From assembly GCA_964023275.1 (NCBI GenBank), contig OZ029929.1, positions 10,794,983 to 10,858,982 on the forward strand: a stretch of 64,000 nucleotides of DNA, given 5' to 3'. The DNA comes from Norana najaformis. Lineage: Eukaryota; Annelida; Clitellata; Crassiclitellata; Hormogastridae. A model generated the notes under the pieces. The model was not told the origin of the DNA and made no database searches. It was given only the letters and a program-made list of their open reading frames with translations. Positions 32,824 to 44,277 of this stretch are shown one piece after another (the first letter of the stretch is position 1; the number at the start of each line of letters is the position of its first letter). A program made the position numbers and the translations under genes.

Positions 32824-33240
32824 GTTTGTGGAACATACATGTGGATAGCTAACTCTTAATTCACATATAAATTGCAGAAATGAGCATATTATAGTTCGTG
32901 GAACATACATGTGGATAGCTAACTCTTAATTCACATATAAATTGCAGAAATGAGCATATTATAGTTCGTGGAACATACATGTGGATAGCTAACTCTTAAT
33001 TCGCATATAAATTGCAGAAATGAGCATATTGTAATTCGTGGAACATACATGTGGATAGCTAACTCTTAATTTGCATATAAATTGCAGAAATGCGCATATT
33101 ATAGTTCGTGGAACATACATGTAGATAGCTAACTCTTAATTCGCATATAAATTGCAGAAATGCGCATATTGTAGTTCGTGGAACATACATGTGGATCGCT
33201 AACTCTTAATTCGCATATAAATTGCAGACTTGTGCATATG
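32824..33240. repeat. Minisatellite, 70 bp unit, 6 copies
   Basis: The unit contains 'gttcgtggaacatacatgtg', 'gatagctaactcttaattc' and 'cagaaatgagcatatt'. Starts are spaced exactly 70 bp (32894, 32964, 33034, 33104, 33174). Units are about 95% alike. Confidence 0.95.
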
Positions 33241-33845
33241 ATTTGACGGTTCAGCATTTTTGAGAGCTTCCTAAGGTAGACTGGAGAATGCCCAGACATG
33301 CAGTTACATAAAGTTGTTCAAAAACATACTTGTGATTGAGTTTTTGTAAGATACTTGCAAACGGAGTTGTTGAAACATACTTACACAGAGTTGTTGAAGT
33401 TGTCACAAAGACAACAACTTCCACATTCAACGCTTTGTCATCTTAACTGGACTCTTATTGCTGATGATAAGTGTGAGTCATATTTGGAGTGCACTCTGAT
33501 CTGTATTTTGGAACTGAGAACTAGGGGATCAGAGACAATTCATTGACTTACATGCAAATACCTCAGTAAACCAATGAGTGCTCGGAATTATTGAAACAGA
33601 TTGAGTACTGCAACCTTAGTAGCAGTTTTCATGTGGCAGCTATAAATTATAAGTTGGTAAATACATCAAAATATAATAATGCTTGACTTAAGGAAGAATT
33701 TCCAAGAAGCATGTAAACTCTCATGCACTGGCACATTGGAAAAGGCACAGTTTATTTGTGTGGGTAGATAGGTGGCCATCTATGGATGGAGAGTTTTACT
33801 ACATATTTGCCTTGCCTTGGACAGATGACATCCCAACTGCAGTGG

Positions 33846-34134
33846 TAAATACTGTCCTGGGCTAAATACTGTCCTGGGCTAAATACTGTCCTGGGCTAAA
33901 TACTGTCCTGGGCTAAATACTGTCCTGGGCTAAATACTGTCCTGGGCTAAATACTGTCCTGGGCTAAATACTGTCCTGGGCTAAATACTGTCCTGGGCTA
34001 AATACTGTCCTGGGCTAAATACTGTCCTGGGCTAAATACTGTCCTGGGCTAAATACTGTCCTGGGCTAAATACTGTCCTGGGCTAAATACTGTCCTGGGC
34101 TAAATACTGTCCTGGGCTAAATACTGTCCTGGGC
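33846..34134. repeat. Minisatellite, 17 bp unit, 17 copies
   Basis: Unit 'taaatactgtcctgggc', repeated 17 times over 289 bp. By eye I see no substitution or indel. Confidence 0.95.
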
Positions 34135-35524
34135 TCAGGCCATTGTGTCTTAGGACTTGCCATTTACCTTCAGTTCACAGTAAAGTTGGTCCATGTCATT
34201 AATCCATTGAACTTACCCAGTCAGAATCTCAGAGGTCAGAGATACTGGAAGGCAGGCTATGATTTCTGTGCTTTTTGCATCTGGATCTGATTGACTTTAG
34301 ATAAGCAGCTGAACAGACATATGACAATTGAGCTTCAAATTCTAAACCAGCCGAAACAACACAAGATCCCAGTACAACTAGCATGGTCCATATGCGGGGA
34401 CCTTAAGTGGAGTGGTGCCGTTCAAATGATGTTCATTGAAAGTTTGTTGAAAACTGAGCAGGTTTGGGGTATCTGAACAAGAATTAAGCTATCCACTTTG
34501 TGTCCACTTGTTTGTTACCTCTGTTTTAAGTGAGTCACAGTAGTCTAGTCTCTTTGACTGAGACAAGTGAGTTCGATTGTATGACTTTGCTATGAGGGAA
34601 GGCTTGAACTTATACTGTCTACACTAAAGGGTGAGCACTCGACCAATGAGACACAGTCATGCCCAACTGCCACGCCATGTGTCAACTAACTCTTGTTGTT
34701 TATTTACATGTTTAATTACATAATTATGTTTAAAATTGCTTTATGGTTGGGAGTCCATGGCTGCCAGTCTTAAAAGTAATGTCTAGTAACAGAATGTATT
34801 TTGGCTTGAATAATTGTCTGCATAAACTTAAGCACGACCAGTGTGACCTATAATGCCAAACATTTAGTGTCGCCTTTGGTGGTAGTCTGACAAAACTGTA
34901 CTGATGTAGTTGTCAAGGAGCGCCAGCTTCATCTGCCAGTTAGCTTCTGCGTCTTAGTTTAAAATGCTGACTAATGTAATTTGACAATTGAATTTTGGAG
35001 ACCTTAGTTTTAGAAGGACGGCACATTTGATGTACCTAAAATAATGGCCGAGGTAGTAAATGACTGCTGCTTTATTCGAGCACAGTATGCGATGTCAGAC
35101 AGTTTGAAATGCATCCCTCGATGCAGTTACTTGTTTTAGATGAGGAAATTATCTGAAGGTGATTGATTATGTGAATTTTTAGCAGGAAATGTTTGGTTAA
35201 AATATAAAAATATCACGTGATGTTCCTTTATAATTACCAAAAATATTGATTTAATGCATCTGGCTGCAGCATAATAAGCCTCCATAACAAGTAAAACTCC
35301 CGACCCCCCCACGAAGAATGCACATAAGGCGCTAATTTCCAATTCTTAGGACCTTGAGCGGCAACTGACGAATCGCAGGGTCCTTGACCCCAGGATTTAT
35401 TACATCGTCAACAAAGTTGACCATGTAATAAATGCATGAAATGTGTCGCCGAAATATCATTAAGTTAGCGGCCATTTGCCGTGATCCTTTTAGGTATCGG
35501 GCTTCATGTCTGTGGATGAGAGGG

Positions 35525-35550
35525 GGTAAGTAAGTAAGTAAGTAAGTATA
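35525..35550. repeat. (GTAA)n microsatellite
   Basis: Short 'gtaagtaagtaagtaagta' run. It provides several splice-donor-like words in the FHOD sense strand. Confidence 0.85.
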
Positions 35551-35837
35551 TTCTTTATTAACCAATAGCTAATCGCACATCAGGTTAAAAGATTTTGCAT
35601 TTCTCTTCCGCTCCAGAATCGTGGAAAATGCGTAAAAGCTTTTAATTTAATTTCAATTCTGGAGTGAACAGCATGCCATCTAGGGGTCAACGATGACTGT
35701 TGCCGTCCTTCTAGTGTTAAATATTTGTGGGTAAAGTGAATTTGACAAAAATTCACTGTCCAGCCATGTGACATACGGGGGAGCTTTTCATGTTGGAGGG
35801 GGTTGTACCTCACATAAATCCCATGGAATTCTGTACA

Positions 35838-36025
35838 TATGTATGTATGTATGTATGTATGTATGCATTTGTGTATGTATATGCATTTACTCATGTATGT
35901 ATATATGTATGCATGTGCGTATGTGCATATGATTGTATATATGTATGTATGTATGCTTGCATGTGTGTATGTATGTATGTGTGTATGTATGCATGTGTGT
36001 GTATATTTGTATGCTCGTGCGTGTT
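35838..36025. repeat. (ATGT)n microsatellite, left block
   Basis: Degenerate TATG/TGTG repeat. Long Cys/Met/Val/Tyr open frames here are artefacts. Confidence 0.9.
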
Positions 36026-36029
36026 TATA

Positions 36030-36312
36030 TAGTAGAGTGACCAGACGTCCCGGTTTTCCCGGGACAGTCCCGGTTTTCTGCTAGCTGTCCCGGCTGCCGG
36101 GAAAGGTAGGCCAAACCCTAAAAATGTCCCGGTTTTTTTTAAAACTGACCTGACTTTCCGATCTTATATATAATGCTCCAGTTGAGCGAGTTTTCTCACT
36201 GATGAACTCTTATTGGTCAGATAAAAAAAGTCGACTATCAGAAGAAACTCTTGAAGCTGTTATGATAGTGAAGGTGAATATGGAAGAAACATGTGTTGAA
36301 TTTTATGTGTAT
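36030..36312 (+). pseudogene. hAT-type transposon fragment, transposase C-terminus
   Basis: The segment 36170-36310 encodes NAPVERVFSLMNSYWSDKKS and RLSEETLEAVMIVKVNMEE. This is the hAT C-terminal dimerisation motif ('S.A..ERVFS.MN...t..R..L...t..A...vk.N'). Upstream, 'gtgaccagacgtcccggttt' with several CCCGG repeats resembles the terminal region of such elements. The rest of the transposase is missing. Confidence 0.8.
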
Positions 36313-36560
36313 ATATTTATGCTCGTGCATGTTTATATACAGGTATACTTGTGGATGTATGCATGGTTGTATGTATGTATGTATGCATGTATTTGTGTAT
36401 GTATGTATGCATGCATTTGTGTATGTATGTATGCATGTACATATGTATGTGCGTATGCCTGTGTGTATGTGTGTATGTGTGTGTATGTATGCATGTGTGT
36501 GTATGTATGTTTGTGTGTGTATGTGTGTGTGTGTGTATGTGTGCAGGTGTGTATGTATGA
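36313..36560. repeat. (ATGT)n microsatellite, right block
   Basis: Same repeat type as 35838-36025 on the other side of the hAT fragment, consistent with the hAT piece having landed inside one long ATGT array. Confidence 0.85.
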
Positions 36561-36919
36561 AAGAATGAATATTCTTTATATGACGCCTTGAAGTGCCTCT
36601 CAGAAGCGTTGCATGCATGACTATCTGCAACTATCAAGATAGCGATGGTGGGTGTAAACATACCTAACTGCACCGGCTGCCGCCAGGTGTGTGTTTCGGT
36701 GATACTTGTATAGTTTTGGGTCGTGGTGCTTGAACTTCTAGACTACGCCTTTGTATTGTTGTTATGAACCCAAACCCCTGCATAGCTTACGATGTGACCT
36801 GGTTGTGGAATGGGGAAAAGCAGGTGGTGCCTGGGTAGTTTTCTTATCAAAGGGAACTTGGGTTTCCTGTCATCCGGAGGAGGAGGAGGAAGCACTGGTG
36901 GCTTTGTTTTTCTGACCAT

Positions 36920-37030
36920 TGTCTCAGTCATCATCATTGTCGTCGTCGTCATTATCATCATCACCATCGTTGTTGCCACCATCATTGCTGTCATCATCAT
37001 CATCCCTGTCATATATATCATCATCACCAC
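36920..37030. repeat. (ATC)n microsatellite
   Basis: 'tcatcatcattgtcgtcgtc' type repeat. Open frames of Ile/Val or Asp only. Confidence 0.9.
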
Positions 37031-37224
37031 TACCACCAGTTTCTGATGCCAGACTTTTAGTGACCATTGAGTGATCTCCAGGTCTTGTCTTGTCTGTCTT
37101 GAGACGAGCAGGAGTAGGGATTGTGACGGATTTTGTTGTCTGCATTGAGGCCAAGGCTACAATCGGGGTTTGCACATGGATATTGAACTATAGGTCCCAC
37201 AGTTCATGGGAGCATGAAGTCTTG

Positions 37225-37445
37225 GAGTAATCGTAATCATAATCCTGAGATTTCTCCAGCGCCCAATGAAAGCTATGTCACGGGGACCAGCTTATTCACA
37301 GACGCTCAGTCAAGACAAAATCGATAGGCCAAAAAGGGTTTGGTTGCAGGTCAAGATCCAAGAGTCAGGCAGAGAGACAGCATGAAAGATATGGTTGATG
37401 ATGTTTGGGGACTGGAGTGGAAAGAAGGATAAGAGGAAGAAGGGG
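37225..37445 (-). mobile_element. Family A copy
   Basis: From 'aatcgtaatcataatcctgag' through 'gacaaaatcgatagg' to 'gaggaagaaggggaatggc'. Confidence 0.8.
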
Positions 37446-38329
37446 AATGGCTTAAAAACCATTCTATTCGATCATGGTTTGATCATGATTTCGTGTTTCA
37501 GGTCAGGATTGTGTCATAGGAGTTTCTCTCAAGTGGCAATATATAAATTCGTGGTGGAATAGAATAGTAGAAGGATGAGGAGGAGAACAAGAACAGGAAG
37601 AGGCCAAGTCAAATGAAGAGGATAATGGGCATGAAGACAGAAGAAGCAGAAGTGGATAAAGAGGCAGAGGAAGAAGAGGAAGATTGTGGAACTTATGGAC
37701 AGATGTGTTGTCTGATAATAATGAATTATATCCAGATAGGGTCAGAAGACCCTGAGGGGCAACTCCGGCTGTAGAGATAACAGAATCCGAAGATGAAATA
37801 AGAGGAGGAGGAAGAAGAAGAGGAGGAGGAAACGGAGATGGGGAAGAGGAGAAGGAGGAGGAGGAGGCCTTTAATTTGATATCCATGATGTATAGGCAGG
37901 CATGTATCTGGACTATTAGGCAGCATGTGTTAGAAGCCTGAGCAGGAATTGCTCCAGCCTAGATATGGGATGTGTTGGTGATAAAGATGAAGGGGAAAAC
38001 CCTGGGAGAAGGGGAGGAGGACGGATACATATGTATGTATATATATTCAGCTTGCATGGAATGATATCTGCTGAAATTCTACCAGTTGACATTTAGATTA
38101 TGGAAAAGGAGGAAGAGCAGGATGAGGATGAATAGGGAAAAATGAGTGGGTTTGAATAATGATTGGTCTGGGTGATATTTTCTGCCATACTGGGCAGTGC
38201 TTAAATTGTGCCTAAACATGGAAATAGGCAATATTTAAAAAATATCAATTCTTAAGCGCCTGAGATTATTCGCTGCACCAACCCATCGAAGGCAAATGGT
38301 TGGTGTCAGGAACTGATGATGGTGTTGTT

Positions 38330-38337
38330 GTTGTTGT

Positions 38338-38372
<35 letters not shown>
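38330..38372. repeat. (GTT)n/(GAT)n microsatellite
   Basis: 'gttgttgttgttgatgatg' followed by (GAT)n. Confidence 0.9.
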
Positions 38373-38427
38373 GGGTGGAAATAAGAGTAAGATGGAGGGA
38401 GAGCTGGCCTTAAATATGACTATGGAT

Positions 38428-38660
38428 GCTGGTCTTGGCCTTGACTGAGCCCTTGTTTAGTTAAGGTTGTGACTGTGTAGGGGTCTTGAGCATGCAGCTG
38501 CTTCCCACCATCAACAAGTACTTTGAACGTTATTACTTAATATTTAGTCCTTCCTGTGCAGGTCTACGGACGCTGGTCTTGGCCTTGACTGAGCCCTTGT
38601 TTAATTCAGATTGTCACTGTGTAGGGGAGTAGGGCCTTGAACTTCCAGCTGCTTAACACC
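38428..38660 (+). repeat. Local duplication, two copies about 145 bp apart
   Basis: 'gctggtcttggccttgactg' to 'cagctgcttcccaccatc' (about 38430-38515) recurs as 'gctggtcttggccttgactg' to 'cagctgcttaacaccatc' (about 38572-38660). Confidence 0.8.
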
Positions 38661-38880
38661 ATCGAAGATCTAAACATCAGGGCAGCACAGCTTCTCCAGG
38701 TCATCTGAGGTCAATGCCAGTCGTCTTTTCTCCAGACTTCTCAGAGTTATCTCAGATGGTCTCTGGCCAAGTTTCATGGTCTGCGGCTTCTTCTTCTCCC
38801 ATCGTGGGTCTAATTCTTCGCTTGGTTGGCACTTCCGTCTTTGACTCTTTGAACCGCATCCTGCATCCACCCTAGTCTTT

Positions 38881-39548
38881 GTTTTCTGATGATATTGTCT
38901 GTATCCTTTGTTTTCTGATGATATTCTCTGTATCATTTGTTTTCTGATGATATTGTCTGTATCCTTTGTTTTCTGATGATATTCTCTGTATCCTTTGTTT
39001 TCTGATGATATTGTCTGTATCCTTTGTTTTCTGATGATATTCTCTGTATCCTTTGTTTTCTGATGATATTCTCTGTATCTTTTGTTTTCTGATGATATTC
39101 TCTGTATCCTTTGTTTTCTGATGATATTCTCTGTATCCTTTGTTTTCTGATGATATTCTCTGTATCTTTTGTTTTCTGATGATATTCTCTGTATCCTTTG
39201 TTTTCTGATGATATTCTCTGTATCCTTTGTTTTCTGATGATATTCTCTGTGTCTTTTGTTTTCTGATGATATTCTCTGTATCCTTTGTTTTCTGATGATA
39301 TTCTCTGTGTCTTTTGTTTTCTGATGATATTCTCTGTATCCTTTGTTTTCTGATGATATTCTCTGTATCCTTTGTTTTCTGATGATATTCTCTGTATCCT
39401 TTGTTTTCTGATGATATTCTCTGTGTCTTTTGTTTTCTGATGATATTCTCTTTATCCTTTGTTTTCTGATGATATTCTCTGTATCCTTTGTTTTCTGATG
39501 ATATTCTCTGTATCCTTTGTTTTCTGATGATATTCTCTGTATCCTTTT
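38881..39548. repeat. Minisatellite, 29 bp unit, 23 copies without indels
   Basis: Unit 'ttttctgatgatattctct' plus 'gtatcctttg'. Starts run from 38882 to 39520 in exact 29 bp steps. On the minus strand all frames are open, giving a 235-residue frame with a 29-residue period (HQKTKDTENIIRKQ...). That is an arithmetic effect of a stop-free unit whose length is not divisible by three. I do not call it a gene. Confidence 0.95.
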
Positions 39549-40081
39549 GTCCTGTTCTATCTCTTACAATGTTATTCATAATTTTGTCACACCAAGAAAT
39601 GTAGAGTACCCTCAGCCATTTGTGTTGTGCTGCCTCCAGGCTCTACCTGTCGCCACCGTTATTGGCCCAGTCTCAGATTCAAATAAGCAGTGTGCTTAAT
39701 ACTGTGGCTTCATATAAATGACTCGTGGTCCTAAAACTACATCCATAGCTATATTGCTCTGTATAAATACTTAGAAAATAATGACATTAAGTACAGTATT
39801 ATTACACAGCTTTTAGTACACAACTGTCATCAGAAATGAGTGCTCAGTAACTGGTCGGAATGTGCCTAATTAATTGAGGTATAACCATTTGGATGCCGTA
39901 GCTGTAGACTGGTAATTAGAATGGGGGTACTGCTCTCATTAGGAATTAGAATGAGTGTCCTGTTTTCGTTCCTGGTTCCCCTGCCTGTTGGCCAAATATT
40001 CAGGTGTGTCCCTGGTATCAGTAACAGTACTTATCTGTGGCTTATGACTAATCTGCCTCTTGGGGCCGGTCTGCCTTTTGC

Positions 40082-40082
40082 A

Positions 40083-40128
<46 letters not shown>

Positions 40129-40132
40129 GTGT
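40082..40132. repeat. (TGTC)n microsatellite
   Basis: About eleven 'tgtc' units, followed by TGTGTG. Confidence 0.9.
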
Positions 40133-40919
40133 GTGTGTCTTTCTTTTTGTCAGTATGCCTGTTGTCTCTCTTGTTGTCTGTTTGCATAGTTGCTTGGGTA
40201 TTATGATGTGTGATGAGCACTAATCTTCTTGCTTCCTTTGTCTCTGTTTGGTTCACTGTATTTAATTGGTTGATCCAATGCATGGCTAATTCAGAGGTAT
40301 ACAAGGGAAGGCAGAACTTGTCATTTACCTGAAGTCATTGTGTGCAGTTGAAAACAACACGAAATGCTTCACATGAAGTGTTGGTTGATATGAAAAGGAT
40401 GCTTAGGCCGTTCTAACCTCAGTGGTTTTAATGTAAATTAGTTCCTTCATCACGAAACTTTTAACACAGAAATTGTGATTAATGCCAAAAAGACATGATG
40501 GTCCCACAGAAGAAACTGCGATACAAACCCTTCGATAACACAAAATGTTGATTTAGTTTCCACATCTCATCCAGTGTGAAATGGTTTTACACTTCACCAT
40601 TGCTTTAACTCGGGATTTTGGGTTCCATATTAAGTGTTATGATGAGGGTTGTGTTAAATTAAATGGTATTTTCTGACTAATTGGATGCGCTGTTAATTGC
40701 TGTACTAAGCACTTTCGACAAAGGCAAATAAAGTTTGCACGAAACCAAAACATTTCTGTTGGTTTGGCTCAGGAATTTGAAGAATTCTTTCATGTGCCAA
40801 ATATCAAAAGCATTTTCCATGTAGACTTTCATGCTGAACAATATTTAGTGCGCCATCAATTCGACTTGAACAAATTTCAAAATTTCATAATTTCAGAGTT
40901 GCACGAATTAACTTTTTGC

Positions 40920-40998
40920 ATTACTGTTACCTTGTAAAAGTAATCCGTTACTGCTGCATGCTACTTTTTTTTAAAGTAACAGATTACAGCAGCAATTA
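40920..40998. repeat. Small inverted repeat, MITE-like
   Basis: 'aaagtaatccgttactgctgc' and 'gcagcaattagc' / 'aaagtaacagattacagcagc' can pair across a 'atgctactttttttt' spacer. Confidence 0.5.
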
Positions 40999-41848
40999 GC
41001 AAAAATTGTAGATAGTTATATTAATACATTTCAAGTTACACCATAAGGCTCAACACTGTGTAGAGAATGGATTTGTTTCAACATTGCCAGCCAAAAGAAG
41101 CAGCAGAAGGAGATAGAAAAACGACCCATGACAGGCAACTGAAGACGTTATACATGAATTTCATTCAACCCAGGCTGGAAAATAATGTTGTTGGTATCAC
41201 ATAGCGTAGCACAGATGACTGAATTGAAAAAGCAGGAACCAGATAAAAAACGTGTGTCTGAACTCCACCACTAGCTGTTATGTTGTATTAGTTGTTCAGC
41301 CCAGCCCGTCAAAGGGTTTTCTTTACTAGGCCTGCCTTAGGTAGGTTTAATACTGTAGACTTGGAGATTGGTTTTTAAGGTAGGCTAGGGATATACAGGA
41401 GAACTATATAATTGAAGCTTTCTCAATGGATAAAGAACGGGATGAGCTTATGTACACCACAGGGCAGAAACACTGATGTTGTCTTTCTGGGAGGAGACCG
41501 TTGGCATATACTATGGAATGGAAAGAAAGCGGTTGCTTTATAGATGGACAAAGGAGTGACGGAACAAGACCTTGGGATTGGAACCAGGACCTGACAGGAT
41601 TATTCTTATGGCACTGTTCCATTAATGTGGTTTGGTTATACAGTAGCGTGTAATCTTTCGAACTTGTTTTCACATGTTGACAAGTGTGTGATGGGAGTTG
41701 CAGAAAACACCAAAGTTGCAAATGAGAAGGCCTTGGCTTCATAGATTTTAGGATCTGGACTCTTATAAGTAAGAGTTTCCTCGAAAGGCAGGCCTCACAA
41801 TGGGCTGCCTGTGTTGGGAAAGTGACAGGTCGGACAGCTACATGAGAC

Positions 41849-42590
41849 AGTAAGGGGAAGGACTGTCCCATCTGCCCCGAGTAAGGGGAAGGACTGTCCC
41901 AGCTGCCCCAAGTAAGGGGAAGGACTGTCCCAGCTGCCCCGAGTAAGGGGAAGGACTGTCCCAGCTGCCCCGAGTAAGGGGAAGGACTGTCCCAGCTGCC
42001 CCGAGTAAGGGGAAGGACTGTCCCAGCTGCCCCGAGTAAGGGAAGGACTGTCCCAGCTGCCCCGAGTAAGGGGAAGGACTGTCCCAGCTGCCCCGAGTAA
42101 GGGGAAGGACTGTCCCAGCTGCCCCGAGTAAGGGGAAGGACTGTCCCAGCTGCCCCGAGTAAGGGGAAGGACTGTCCCAGCTGCCCAAGTAAGGGGAAGG
42201 ACTGTCCCAGCTGCCCCGAGTAAGGGGAAGGACTGTCCCAGCTGCCCCGAGTAAGGGGAAGGACTGTCCCAGCTGCCCCGAGTAAGGGGAAGGACTGTCC
42301 CAGCTGCCCCGAGTAAGGGGAAGGACTGTCCCAGCTGCCCCGAGTAAGGGGAAGGACTGTCCCAGCTGCCCCGAGTAAGGGGAAGGACTGTCCCAGCTGC
42401 CCCGAGTAAGGGGAAGGACTGTCCCAGCTGCCCCGAGTAAGGGGAAGGACTGTCCCAGCTGCCCCAAGTAAGGGGAAGGACTGTCCCAGCTGCCCCAAGT
42501 AAGGGGAAGGACTGTCCCAGCTGCCCCGAGTAAGGGGAAGGACTGTCCCAGCTGCCCCGAGTAAGGGGAAGGACTGTCCCAGCTGCCCCG
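41849..42590. repeat. Minisatellite, 31 bp unit, about 24 copies
   Basis: Unit 'gagtaaggggaaggactgtc' plus 'ccagctgcccc'. Two units lack one base (near 42040 and 42187). All three minus-strand frames stay open (434, 303 and 262 codons) with a repeating 31-residue peptide (GQLGQSFPLLGAAGTVLPL...). This is again the effect of a stop-free unit of length 3n+1, so I reject a gene. Confidence 0.95.
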
Positions 42591-43606
42591 TACTGAAGTG
42601 CAAAGCAAATAGGTAGTCTTTGACACACCTGCCAGTGCTCAGGGTGGGCTGAAGTGACCTTAAACCAACTCCAATTGACCTTCGTCTTCTGCTGAACAGA
42701 TTGCACACTTTACCCTTCTGTGTTACAACGTTTATGTCTTTTTAATGGTGATGCCGGAAATCTGATCACTTATATCTACCAAGCCATTTGCAGTTGGTTC
42801 TAAGCGCAACTATGGAAGCCTATAGGGGCTTGTTTTTAGTATTAACTGTTGATTCTGCCTACTGAGTGAAACTGTTTTATATCTGTTGGGAAATTCTATT
42901 GGAGAAGGATTTGAAGCCATATCCTTGTGTGTATTTTGTTGTGTGATTATGGTTACACGCGGGAGCACAAATGGTAATTATGTTACATCTTGTGGTAAGC
43001 ACTAATGAAGACTATAATTTTTGTTTAATATGATGGGATTTGGTGCATAAAAAGTTTCTATAATTTCTTGGAAACTGCATTACGCTACAGTCATGTAGTG
43101 AATACTTTCTATCTAGACTGGACGAGATGATTTTGGATTAGATTAGATGACACTAAATAGATGACACTAAGAAAGCACCAAATATGCACAATGAAAATCA
43201 CACAGTAGGCAGTCTCTCTATGCTGTTATCTCGTGATAACATGTTAAGGGCTAGTGCATATCTGGTTAGAACTACACAATATGTATTTTGTCCTGCCAGT
43301 GATAATTAATGGAGGCTAGATAAGAGCATGCACCACATGGCACCTATGAGCTTCCGTAGAGACGTGTTGGCCAAGTCAATTTTCCTCTGCCAATTAGTGG
43401 ATAATTGTCTTCCTTTGACTAAAACAGTCAATATGTTTTATTTACAGTTTGAGAATGTCCAAGCATCCACAGCAGAACATTTCTACCAATTAAAAACACG
43501 TGCTTTGCTTCCAGTTGGATTTTGTTCAGCATAGTACCTACAAGTCTTTTTCATTTGGTTGGTTTTTGGATAGAAGTTGCCAAAAGGTTTGTTCTTGTTG
43601 CCTAGG

Positions 43607-43741
43607 TTTTGTTTCAGTGCGTTGTCAGGCTGGTTTTGTTTCAGTGCGTTGTCAGGCTGGTTTTGTTTCAGTGCGTTGTCAGGCTGGTTTTGTTTCAGTG
43701 CGTTGTCAGGCTGGTTTTGTTTCAGTGCGTTGTCAGGCTGG
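43607..43741. repeat. Minisatellite, 27 bp unit, 5 copies, upstream of FHOD exon 2
   Basis: Unit 'ttttgtttcagtgcgttgtc' plus 'aggctgg', five exact steps. Each unit carries a 'ttttgtttcag' that looks like a 3' splice site, 130-260 bp upstream of the true exon 2 acceptor at 43871-43872. Confidence 0.95.
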
Positions 43742-43872
43742 TTTCATTTTCTGTGTTGAAGTCTTGCTTTTGGGTTATGAACAAGCAAGCTATTGTTGTG
43801 TTATGCCTGTTGCTTACGTGTTTGCCTTAACGTAAACGTGTTACCTTACGTAGACTTTTTTCTTTCTGACAG

Positions 43873-43994
43873 CTGGAGGACTGTGCTCTACAGTTGTATA
43901 GGAGCAGTGGACCGCAGTCGGACTATGGCACCTACCTCGACCTTGATTCGACCTTGGATGAACAGGCAGAGGAACTGGAGGGATTCGTGGATAA
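43873..43994 (+). CDS. FHOD: FHOD formin, exon 2
   Basis: After 'tttctgacag'. Encodes LEDCALQLYRSSGPQSDYG and TYLDLDSTLDEQAEELEGF, matching the family's 'LDDCTLQL...YLDLEATLAEQ.DELEGF'. The donor at 'gataa|gtaagt' leaves phase 2. Confidence 0.95.
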
Positions 43995-44277
43995 GTAAGT
44001 CACTTCATTTACCATCCAATTGATCTAATCTGATTGAATCTTTACATCTTATCTAATGTGATTAATCTAATCTAATGACTTCTGTGGTGCCATTATCATT
44101 ATACAAATGGCAGAGGAGCTAGCGGGGCTCACGGATTTGTAAGTGACTTGACTTACCATTCAGTTTAATCTAATCTAATCTAATGTTGCAGTGTAATCCA
44201 TGATTTATTATCTGATCTATTCCAAATCTTCTTGTTCAGTCTGATCTAATGACTTCTATAGTGCCATTGTAATAATG
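43962..44277 (+). repeat. FHOD: Decayed duplication of FHOD exon 2 end plus intron start
   Basis: 'ggcagaggaactggaggga' at 43964 with the donor and intron 'taagtcacttcatttaccatc' is mirrored at 44108 by 'ggcagaggagctagcgggg' and 'gtaagtgacttgacttaccat'. Further matches such as 'ctaatgacttctgtggtgcc' and 'ctaatgacttctatagtgcc' extend the duplication to about 140-170 bp per copy. Confidence 0.75.

Larger units (their letters stand above)
26070..43872 (+). other. FHOD intron 1, about 17.8 kb
   Basis: A very long first intron with no supported coding exon. It contains duplicated MITE-bearing segments, Tigger and hAT fragments, SINEs and at least six minisatellites, listed separately. Stretches 28.3-29.5, 34.2-35.5, 39.6-41.8 and 42.6-43.6 kb show nothing else that I can support. 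Confidence 0.8.

Noticed and set aside
32824..34134. CRISPR-like regular repeats
   Set aside because: Tandem units without spacers in an animal intron. These are minisatellites.
36202..36673. Cys/Met/Tyr/Val- or His/Thr-rich frames on both strands
   Set aside because: ATGT/TGTG microsatellite translated in several frames.
38872..39579. 235-codon minus-strand open frame (KQRIQRISSENK... repeats)
   Set aside because: Produced entirely by a stop-free 29 bp minisatellite. There is no unique sequence, splice context or known family.
41404..42708. 434-, 303- and 262-codon minus-strand frames
   Set aside because: All three frames are open because the 31 bp unit has no stop in any frame. The unique ends have no protein-like features.
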